DNA of 16,100 bases from Larix sibirica. Taxonomy: Eukaryota > Streptophyta > Pinopsida > Pinales > Pinaceae. The DNA lies in assembly GCA_004151065.3 (NCBI GenBank), contig NWUY0300003255.1, positions 49,445-65,544 of the forward strand, given 5' to 3'. Shown one piece after another: positions 8,828 through 16,100 of the stretch. The notes beneath the pieces were generated by a model. It searched no databases, was not told the origin of the DNA, and saw only the letters and a list, made by a program, of their open reading frames with translations. Position 1 is the first letter of the stretch; each line of letters begins with the position of its first letter. Position numbers and translations under genes: made by a program.

Positions 8828-9168
8828 TCATCTCATCTTTTCACAAGTCATTTCCAACTCTGTAAACTCTTGACTTCTCCACATCACCACAATTTCTTGA
8901 TCTCCTCTTTCAGTGTTACCAAAGTTCCTTTATGTGCTTCTCTCATTCTTTTCAATGTCCCACATTTTAAATGCATCTCAATACCATACCTTCTTGTCAA
9001 AGACTCTTTCATGTTATGGATCTTTTCCATTTCTTCATACCAAGGTATTTTTGCAAGATTTGCAAACTTTGTATGTCGCTTTAGTCATTCTCTTTTGATA
9101 TTTGTTGCATTTACCATCATCAATCCTTCAAGTAGCTTATGACATTGAATCCACCTTTTAGGTCCTTC
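8828..9168 (-). pseudogene. Decayed coding-like segment, basic/charged (B)
   Basis: This is the counterpart of 2671-3011. It differs only by the C to T change at 8898, where B agrees with copy C. On the antisense frame the change replaces Ser with Leu; on the coding-like strand it falls near the EEIEKLW/VMWRSQEF overlap. Confidence 0.35.
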
Positions 9169-9796
9169 TACCATTCCACCCCCCTACATAGGGCTTACAC
9201 TTCAATATTAGTGGGGATAGGTAGGATATCCCATTCCACCATCAACATTTTTATCCACAAATATATTTCTTCAATCAATATTCCAAGTTACCCCTCCTTG
9301 AAATCATCTAACAACTTGGTTAAACATTTATGACATTCCACTGCAAATTCCAAAGCATAGCATTCCATAGAAACTTTACACCAAAACTTTACTTCTTAGG
9401 TCAACTTACAATCATACCACTATATATTTACCAAGTTCTTGGTGGTTCACTCATCTCTTGGATAGCGAATCAAGCATTAATGCTTATCTATGAGTCTTTC
9501 AATCCATTTGTGCGAGTTTACTAGGAATTCCACCCATAAGATCTCTTGTAACACTCTCACATCTTTAAATCTTGCAACATCTTCACCTACATATGCACTT
9601 TATTGGCACACAAACTCATGAATTATTTCTTCAAGGCAAATCTTGAATCTTAGCCTTCACAAGATTCTACTATATATGCATTATTGTGCATTTGTTGAAG
9701 TCCTAATAATGGAATCATGTTGTGAGGTCTATGACAGACACAGGGTCCACAAAAGGTGTCCACTAAAGGTTCATAGTATTCTTGTATGATAACTTA

Positions 9797-10045
9797 TTAA
9801 ATATTCCACAGGTAGGAGATATCAATCGAGGTCATGTTTGATAGTTGTTGATTAAGTGATGTGCAAAGTATTAAATATTTAGTGGGGGTGCAGGATCCAA
9901 TAGTTAACATTTGATCACATTCATTCAAGCCAACAAAACTTAATGCAACCATAGTAAAGGAAACAATGCACAAATCATCCATGTATGCCAAAAACACATA
10001 AACATGGGCATGTTCCACTATATTAACAAAATTACATCTCATCAC
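9797..10045 (-). pseudogene. Coding-like open frame, upstream part (B)
   Basis: This is identical to the 82-codon frame of copy A (3640-3888). The intact frame in both copies reflects their recent common origin and not selection that can be seen here. Confidence 0.3.
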
Positions 10046-11875
10046 AATGAGAGATTATAGATCTACCATGCACATAACTAACACCAAAACATAATTCTCT
10101 CCTAATTAACTCAACATAATAGCATCACTAACCAACTAACTAAACCAACTAACTAGAATATTTACATAGCAATCCTCATATATGTAGGCAATAGAGTCAA
10201 TTATAAAAGTTTTCCAAATATACTAAGGAATCTACCAGTTGTAACCCACTCATACAAAAGGGTTTTCACCTTTAGGAAAATATATTGAGGGAAAAGCGAC
10301 TAGGTATAGAGGGTCTATACGGAGACTCCTTAGATTGTTCATATTAGGGATTTTGCAATTATACATACTGAGGTTTCTATGGATTTATGTTTTCTATGGA
10401 TTCATCTTCTATTGAACATTTCTTTGTGCTAGTACTTTGTCCAAACTAAACCAAAATAACGTCGACATCAAGAATACATCATAGTAATAAATAATACCCA
10501 CTGAAAATCAAACCTAAAGTACACAAGAAAGGCATCATAACTCTACAAATATACTTAGGGAACGAGTATCGCATTTTTAGGGATTTTGTGTAATCTTCAT
10601 AATCATAGACAAGATGAATGTGACACCTTAGAGAGTAAAATTCATGGGAAGTGTGTTGAGAATGATCCTAAGTGGGATTATCTAGAGTAATATGTGAGGA
10701 AAAATGGGCCCTAAGTGAAATTCTACATGGTGCAGGAAAACTTACCAATGTGATACAAAAGTTTATACATTATTATAAACATATATGAATTGATAGATAA
10801 CACTGGAAATTAAATGAAAAAACTCCACATTTCATATCTGGGAGTGACAACATCATCAACAACAAGAAACAATGCCAATATTAACAATTGAGTTCATTAA
10901 TTATAGAAAAACTATTTTTAATAAGGATGACTTCGAGAGATAAGATCATCGTAAAAACAAATTAATCGTACCTAAAATAACACTAACACTAACTTAAAAT
11001 TAAATGAAATAAAGTATAATGATGGCAAATTGCTACAAGAAAAACAAAAACAATGCAAAAATATAAGGATTACAACATAGTGGGCAATCACTTATCTCTA
11101 GAACGGAGTGGGCAATCCCTTATCTCTTATCTCGAGACACTAATAGGCTTCTTTTTTCATTATTTTTTGGAAACTTTGTAAGCCAACATAAAACCAATGG
11201 CTAGTCAACTTTGGGTGCATTCCCTTCCACACATAATTATGGTTAGTGGGAAGGAGTATGGCATTTGCATTATTTTTAAGTTAAATTTTAATTTTAATGC
11301 AAATAAAATAGTTTTTTAAATTTGTTACTTAATTTAATATTAACGATGAGTAAAAATTAAGTTTATAATTAAAAAATAAATATACACACATTATTTGATG
11401 GATTTACTTGTGTTCAACTAAGTGTGTTGCATTCCACACATACTTATAGTCGGCGGAAATAAACATGTCAGTGGTTTTTCTTTTCAAACTTGTAAGTTAG
11501 AATAAGGATAATTTTAACTTAAAAGTAAATAAATAAAATACAAAACCATAGTAGTTTATTAATCAACTAATTTTTTATTTATATATGGATGAGTAGAGTT
11601 CAAATTTGACTTCCTACCTTTAAGGTGGTGAAATTTTTATATGACATTTTAATTTTAACATTGTCATTCATTTGAAATAATAATAGTTCGTTTTTCTTTG
11701 AAATAACATTTATAATAACTATAATAACATTGTCTCATATATTACAAAAAAGAAGTGTACAAAAATATAATTAAAAAACCTAATAAACATAATGATTAAA
11801 CCAAACACACACATAATGATAAAGAAGGTTTATCTTGAAAACCTTAAAATAGGCTTATTCATAAGCAATACAATG

Positions 11876-12240
11876 TACCATGACAAAATCAAATTTAAAA
11901 AAAAAAATTGCTTGACCATTAATATAACAATTAATCATAATCAATTTATGTTTCCTTTTTAGAACAATTAAAGAAATATCGAATATCAATTTGTAGAATC
12001 TTTAAATTAATAATGGTTTTATGTTTAATTAAAAGTATTACACTGAAAGTCATTCGAGGGTGATGTATACCCCATATTCCATCCAGCTGTCCATGCAGTT
12101 TACGGAGACTTAAAGGTTTGACCTAGAAGGTAATCCAAAACTTCTGGAGTGCATACATCATAACCAATCCTTTCCATTCTTTTGTGTATTTATATTCATG
12201 GTAGGACATTCCCTTCTAATAAAGTAGTTTAGGTCATGTC
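11876..12240. other. Unique AT-rich stretch right of copy B
   Basis: After ACCATGACAAAATCAAA (11877-11893) the sequence no longer follows copy A. It contains a 12-base A run and AT-rich DNA to about 12050, then more mixed sequence. No gene, RNA or repeat is recognised. Confidence 0.5.
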
Positions 12241-12250
12241 AAGGATACGA

Positions 12251-12304
12251 TGGTTCGTTGGTGGGGATAGATGGATTTCATTCCATCCACCCGGGTTCAA
12301 TTCC
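12251..12304 (+). mobile_element. tRNA-derived SINE-like head (pol III A/B boxes)
   Basis: TGGTTCGTTGGTGG at 12251 resembles a pol III A box, and GGTTCAATTCC at 12294-12304 is a near-consensus B box. The spacing of about 43 bp fits a tRNA. Between them GATGGA-TTTCAT-TCCATC (12270-12287) forms an anticodon-arm-like hairpin. The T arm is not well paired, so it is not a functional tRNA. It directly abuts the decayed RT (12370). No SINE 3' tail could be fixed. Confidence 0.4.
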
Positions 12305-12369
12305 GTTGAGACATCTTCTGGCTTGGATGACCGTTTGACGACTTGCTCGACCTACCATCCATGAACTCA

Positions 12370-12712
12370 AGAAAATATGAAGGTTGCATTATTTAGTCCC
12401 AAATGAATTGCATTATAGATGTATGCCTACAATTCTATAGAAACATGATATTTTTTTTATACTCCTCAATTATCTATAAAAGAGTATGCCTCATTCCCCA
12501 CAATGTTTTCTAATATCTCATCACTAAACGGACATAGGCCTCATTGAGTCATCAAAAGTATACACACATGTTGGTTCCACCTATTTTCTTTCCCTTTATC
12601 ATGATTATATTGATCGAATCGAACTTCTCTATTATAAAGATCATCTTATCATCCAACATTTTATTTATTTCATGTTTCACATGCTCCTTATAGTGTGAAT
12701 TCAAATAGATCC
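12370..12712 (-). pseudogene. Degraded Ty3/gypsy reverse transcriptase fragment
   Basis: On the minus strand, starting near 12712, one frame reads YKEHVKHEINKMLDDKMIFI, then INIIMIKGKK, MCVYF, two stops and LNEAYV. After a frameshift CPFSDEILENIVGNEAYSFI (12534-12475) is followed by DN and a stop, and further on by YNAIHLGLNNATFIFS. This order matches the N-terminal half of plant Ty3/gypsy RT: the helix before the fingers, the C-V-D-x-R-x-L-N box, the PFTDE-type segment ending in YSF-D, and the M-P-F-G-L-x-N-A-P segment. The stretch between the YSF-D and FGL-like parts is shortened. At least four stops, a frameshift and a deletion make it dead. The catalytic Asp-Asp part is not present. It lies between copies B and C and is unrelated to either. 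Confidence 0.8.
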
Positions 12713-12827
12713 ATAACTAAATATTGGCACCGTGCTAACACCGGAGACAACCGTGGAATCAATGCTTCAATCAATCAACTGATAATTTCCAATAAAATTT
12801 CAAATTATAAAGCTCTGAACTACATGA
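12713..12827. other. Unassigned stretch between RT remnant and 93-bp duplication
   Basis: No gene is seen. TTGGCACCGTGCTAACACCGG at 12724 loosely recalls a plant gypsy primer-binding site, but it has an inserted block and is in the opposite orientation to the RT remnant, so I do not call it. Confidence 0.4.
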
Positions 12828-13011
12828 ACAACCGATATTATAGAAACAACATCTACAAGTAAGGTAACAATTTTTTTAGTAAACCATTCTTTATGACACA
12901 CCTTCTAGGTGGTGTAACTAACAACCGATATTATAAAAACAACATCTACAAATAAGGTAACGATTTTTTAGTAAACCATTCTTTATGACACACCTTCTAG
13001 GTGGTGTAACT
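12828..13011. repeat. 93-bp tandem duplication
   Basis: ACAACCGATATTATAGAAAC at 12828 recurs as ACAACCGATATTATAAAAAC at 12921, and both units continue to CACACCTTCTAGGTGGTGTA. The unit lengths are 93 and 91 bp, with differences mainly in a poly-T run. Each unit contains the imperfect palindrome ACACCTTCTAGGTGGTGT. It is recent relative to its surroundings. Confidence 0.88.
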
Positions 13012-13079
13012 GCTAGTCATACTCCTAGATTGTCTTACCGACCTTTTTCTTGCTTCATCTCTTTTAATTCCATGATGCT

Positions 13080-13695
13080 CTATTGCTCTAACAATAACTT
13101 TAAAACTCCTTTCTGAAGTGCAGTCGTAGCTAAACCAAAGTCACTCCATGTGGAGTAGGAGTGGTTTTCTTGTATTCCATTTACCATTGTAGTGCTCTTC
13201 CTCATAGTGTCATTTGGATCTCCACCAAATGAGTCACATATGTGGTTCTTCACACATTCCATGTGGCATCACATAGGAACCAATTTATCTCTATGTCATC
13301 ATCACCCACACCATGAAACAAAGGAATTCACGTAGAATTCTTTTTCAATGGTGTTGTCATAATTCTTGCCTAGTGATTCAAAACCAACACAAATGTTTGG
13401 TGTGCTAGCTATTGTACAACTGAAGCTATTCATATAGTGACACTCATAGAACTGAACAACAATGAGAGTAGCGAATGATTCCCTTCATAAATCACACTTA
13501 TGATATTCAAAGCCATGGTAGCATATCTACTTTAACTGCTAATAAACACACACCTGTACACTCTGCACAACAACGATCACTATATTTTTGAAAAAAATCA
13601 AAAGATGTATTGGGTAAGACATAGGATGGACTGAGATCACTATGATGGCATGGATTTCCATAGGGATAGAATAAAGTAGCACAAACTTGAATGTA
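13080..13695 (-). pseudogene. Decayed coding-like segment, Cys-rich (C, extending left)
   Basis: In this older copy the minus-strand frame is better preserved than in A/B. From 13695 an uninterrupted 62-codon stretch includes YPYGNPCHHSDLSPSYVL and DRCCAECTGVCLLAVKVD, ending at a stop at 13507. It is followed by ECHYMNSFSCTIA to SFVSWCG (stop at 13302) and then, after stops, MECVKNHICDSFGGDPNDT in a 60-codon frame down to 13080. That last frame crosses the edge of homology with A/B at 13165. The family is not recognised. Clustered Cys and His suggest a metal-binding or transposon-type protein, by inference only. Confidence 0.4.
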
Positions 13696-13767
13696 TGTTC
13701 AAATGCCTCTTCTTGATTCTACTCTTCCATGGCTTGTGTCATGGATTCTAAGTCAACAAGATCATCT

Positions 13768-13812
13768 AACATCTTTACACCTATGATCTTAACATCTTTA
13801 CACCTATGATCT
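13768..13812. repeat. 23-bp tandem duplication in copy C
   Basis: AACATCTTTACACCTATGAT followed by CTT at 13768-13790 is repeated at 13791-13812. Copies A and B have a single unit (near 2616), so it arose in C only. Confidence 0.88.
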
Positions 13813-13846
13813 GAGTACCTTCATCCCCTACATTGTCATGCATCTA

Positions 13847-14188
13847 TCATCTCATCTTTTCATAAGTTATTTCCATCTCTTTAAACTCTTGACTTCTCCA
13901 CATCACCATAATTTCTTGATCTCCTCTTCCAAGTTTGACCAAAGTTCTTTTACATGCTTCTCTCATTCTTTTCGTTGTCCGACATTCGAAATGCATCCCA
14001 AGACCATATCTTCTTATCAAATACTCTTTCATGTTATAGATCTTTTCCATTTCTTCCTACCACTATCTTTTTGCAAGATTTGCACACTTTATTTGTCGCT
14101 TCAATCATTCTCTTTAGAGATTAGTTTCCATTACCATTATCAATCCTTCAACTAGTTTATGACAATGACTCCACCTTTTAGGTCCTTC
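13847..14188 (-). pseudogene. Decayed coding-like segment, basic/charged (C)
   Basis: This corresponds to A 2671-3011. A 67-codon frame (14050-13847) runs from MEKIYNMKEYLIRRYG through KRMREACKRTLVKL to VMWRSQEFKEMEITYEKMR in one frame, where A and B need a one-base shift. Upstream, EGPKRWSHCHKLVEGL is followed by several stops. Comparison of C with A/B shows which frame was probably ancestral; the family remains unknown. Confidence 0.35.
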
Positions 14189-14304
14189 TGTAGTTCCATC
14201 CCCCTATGTAGGAGGGTTGAACATCGTTCCATCCCCCCTATGTAGGAGGGTTGAACAATAGAAGGACCTAAAAGGTGGATTCATTGTCATAAGCTACTTG
14301 AAGG
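14145..14304. repeat. Fold-back: 45-bp inverted repeat in copy C
   Basis: The left arm 14145-14189 and right arm 14260-14304 are reverse complements at 42 of 45 positions. The loop contains a tandem duplication. Reverse-complemented, the right arm differs from copies A/B at one base only (ACAATG versus ACATTG), so it resembles A/B more than its own left arm. The insertion separates sequences adjacent in A/B (CCCCTACATAGGG then CTTACAC). Confidence 0.85.
14193..14258. repeat. 33-bp tandem duplication in the fold-back loop
   Basis: GTTCCATCCCCCTATGTAGG then AGGGTTGAACA occurs at 14193 and again from 14226 with one extra C. Copies A and B have one related unit, CATTCCACCCCCCTACATAGGG. Confidence 0.85.
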
Positions 14305-14810
14305 CTTACACTTCCATCGTAGTGGGGCTAGGTAGAATATCTCATTCGACCATTAACATTTTTATCCACAAAGATATTTCTTCAATCAATATTCCAAGTT
14401 GCCCTTCCTTAAAATAATATAACACCTTGGTTAAACATTTGTGACATTCCACCACAAATTCCAAAGCATAGTATTCCATAGAAACTGTAAACAAAAACTC
14501 TACTACTTAAGTCACCACTATATATTTAAAATGTTCATTGTGGTCCACTCAACTCTTGGCTAGTGAATCCAACATCAATGCTTCTTTGAGTCTTTCAGGA
14601 CATTTGTGAAAGTTCACTAGGAATTCAACCCATAATATCTCATACATACACTCTGACATCTTTAAATCTTGCAACATCTTTAGCTACATATGCACTTTCT
14701 TGACATGAAAACTCGTGAATTATTTCTTCGAATAAATCTTGAATCTTAGCCTTCACAAGCTTCTACTATAGCTATATTACTCTACATTTGTTGAAGTCTC
14801 GATAGTGGAA

Positions 14811-15023
14811 TCATAGGTTCACAATAATATAGTATGGTAACTTATTAACTTTCCAAAGGTAGGAGGTCTCACTTGAGATCATGTTTGATAGTTGTTGATT
14901 AAGTGATGTGCAAAGTATTGAAGATTTAGTAGGGGTGTAGGATCCATTAGCTAACCTGTAATCACATTCATTCAGGTTAACAACATTTAATGCAACCATA
15001 GTAAATACAAACACATCAACCAT
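14811..15023 (-). pseudogene. Coding-like open frame, upstream part (C)
   Basis: A 70-codon minus-strand frame contains FTMVALNVVNLNECDY, YTPTKS and ILCTSLNQQLSNM, matching the A/B frame at 3640-3888. The ends differ: C lacks the 48-bp segment at A 3562-3609, so the carboxyl end reads KVNKLPYYIIVNL. The frame has an in-frame stop just upstream. No family is recognised. Confidence 0.3.
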
Positions 15024-15820
15024 CTATGTCACAAACACATAAGCATTACATTTCATCGTAATGATATATTTTATATCTACCATGCACATGAATAGCACCA
15101 AAACATATTTCTCTCCCAAGTTACTCAACATAATAGCATCACAACCAATTAACTAGAGTCTCTACATAGCAATCCTCATATTTGTAGGAAACATAGACAA
15201 TTATAAAATATTTCCAAATATACTAGGGAATTTTCCAGTTGTAACCCACTCATACAAAAGGGTTTTCACCTTTGGGAAAATATACATAGGACAAAGAGAT
15301 TAAGTATAGAAGGTCTATGAGATGACTCCTTGGACTCTATGTACTAGGTATTTTGCAATTCTACTTACTCATGTTTATGTGGCTTTATATTTTCTATGGA
15401 TTCATATTCTATTGAAGATTTCTTTGTGCTAATACTTGGTCCAAACTTAACCAAAATAAATGTCAACATCAAGACAATACACCATACTAATGAATAATGC
15501 CCATTAGGAATCAAACCAAAAGTACAAAAACAAGACATCAAAACCCTCTACAAAGTTTCTTAGGGAACCAATATTGCATTTATAGAGATTTTATGTCATC
15601 TTCATAATCATAATTAACAAGATTAATATCACACTCTATAACATAAACTTTGTGAGAAGTGTGTTGAGAATGATCTTGGATCGGATTATCTAAAGTGATA
15701 TGTGAAGAAAAATGGACCCTAAATGCAACTCTACATGGGCAACAAAACTTATCAATGTAAAGGAAATGCTCTTGCATTATTATACCTGCCGGGAGGCCGT
15801 GTATCCTTGTGATCGATATG

Positions 15821-15860
15821 CGTTGACTAGTTATTAGTTAGGTTGACTAGCTATTAGTTG
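15821..15860. repeat. 20-bp tandem duplication
   Basis: Two adjacent 20-bp units match at 17 of 20 positions. The shared word ACTAGTTATTAGT also occurs in the right arm of the inverted repeat near 5909-5920. Confidence 0.75.
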
Positions 15861-15963
15861 TATATTTTACTTTGCATTTTAACCAAACTTTTTACATGCA
15901 TCATTTTATGAAATTCCTTTACCCTAAGTTTGGAAAAATTTAACTTAAACGCTATTGGCTAAT

Positions 15964-15964
15964 N
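15964..15964. other. Ambiguous base (N)
   Basis: This is a single undetermined base in unique AT-rich sequence, with no visible feature at the site. Confidence 0.95.
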
Positions 15965-16100
15965 ATATCTGTTATTCATATTCAATCAAGATATACAGAA
16001 GCATTACAGGTTATTTTCCATAACTACGATAAAAAAACAACATAACAGGCTACACCTTTCAATGACAAAAGCTACACTGAGGGTTGTTCCTACAGTCCGC

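Larger units (their letters stand above)
6166..11875. repeat. Copy B of the ~6.16-kb tandem repeat unit
   Basis: This is the second head-to-tail copy. Homology to copy A resumes at the base after the N at 6165. The nearly identical core is 6296-11779. At the two substituted positions inside the region shared with copy C (8898 and 10238), B carries the same base as C, so B keeps the ancestral state and A is changed. The right end (11780-11875) is diverged from A and then joins AT-rich sequence unlike A. Every inner feature of A is present here at +6157, including the 56-bp array, the LTR-type edge and the minus-strand coding-like stretches. Confidence 0.93.
13165..15784. repeat. Copy C: older, truncated copy of the unit middle
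   Basis: The sequence aligns in the same orientation with A 2011-4620 and B 8168-10777, starting at the TTGTATT-CATTTACCATT stretch and ending at CATTATTATA. Sampled stretches are about 80-90% identical, so C is far older than the A/B pair. C lacks the left part of the unit (both hairpin arrays and the LTR-type edge) and the right part after 4620. It lacks a 48-bp segment present at A 3562-3609 and about 27 bp near A 3847-3873. It has gained a 23-bp tandem duplication (13768) and a fold-back insertion (about 14211-14304). The sharp ends suggest either truncation or that the flanks of A/B are later additions. Confidence 0.88.
15785..16100 (+). other. Unique LTR-like sequence right of copy C
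   Basis: Directly after copy C is a short GC-rich patch (CTGCCGGGAGGCCGTGTATC), then two 20-bp units CGTTGACTAGTTATTAGTTA / GGTTGACTAGCTATTAGTTG (15821-15860), then AT-rich sequence. TATTCAATCAAGATATACAG near 15979 resembles the end region of plant copia-type LTRs, but no LTR boundaries can be fixed. No coding frame is seen. Confidence 0.35.

Noticed and set aside
139-11779. A and B cores as the two long LTRs of one retrotransposon
   Set aside because: Only about 0.5-0.7 kb lies between the cores, with no primer site, gag-pol or polypurine tract, and the diverged edges are themselves homologous. LTR pairs would not show this.
12251-12304. Functional tRNA gene
   Set aside because: The T arm pairs poorly, no acceptor stem can be drawn, and the A box is weak. 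A SINE head is more likely.
12724-12746. TTGGCACCGTGCTAACACCGG as a gypsy primer-binding site
   Set aside because: It needs a four-base insertion and substitutions, no LTR end precedes it, and its orientation is opposite to the nearby RT remnant.

Overview
This is AT-rich, CpG-poor eukaryotic repeat DNA. It looks like an intergenic stretch of a large plant genome: it carries a decayed Ty3/gypsy reverse transcriptase, LTR-like ends, a tRNA-derived SINE-like head, many degenerate tandem repeats and no bacterial-type gene organisation. A gymnosperm or other large-genome seed plant is plausible, but the sequence does not settle this. I find no intact gene. The longest open frames (up to 116 codons) are interrupted by stops in other copies, so they are not credible genes.

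Layout. Copy A (about 1-5719) and copy B (about 6166-11875) are head-to-tail copies of one unit, offset 6157 bp. By eye their core (139-5623 and 6296-11779) differs at only two substitutions and one 1-base indel. The flanks of that core are homologous but much more diverged: about 79% identical on the left, and visibly diverged on the right before collinearity breaks. Between the copies lies a 0.5 kb spacer with small repeats, a perfect 24-bp inverted repeat, an AT microsatellite and a 32-bp tandem repeat. A single N sits exactly where B's homology begins. After B come a tRNA/SINE-like head (about 12251-12304), a minus-strand Ty3/gypsy RT remnant (12370-12712) and a 93-bp tandem duplication. 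Copy C (13165-15784) is an older, truncated copy equivalent to A 2011-4620. The window ends in LTR-like unique sequence with a second N.

Inside the unit, from left to right, are: a three-unit array of about 43-bp hairpins built on ATTTTCGCGC/GCGCGAAAAT; an array of about 15 units with a strict 56-bp period and GAAGGGTC/GACCCTTC hairpins; an LTR-type edge on the minus strand (TGTAACGCCCC, with TATAAATAG downstream); and a minus-strand stretch whose reading frames look like decayed protein (a Cys-rich part and a basic part) and are recognisable in copy C. I cannot assign that ancestral protein to a family.

The most interesting signal is the contrast between the almost identical 5.5 kb cores and their diverged but homologous edges. 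This fits gene conversion or homogenisation within an older tandem array, or alternatively an assembly artefact. Copy C acts as an outgroup and places both visible substitutions on copy A.
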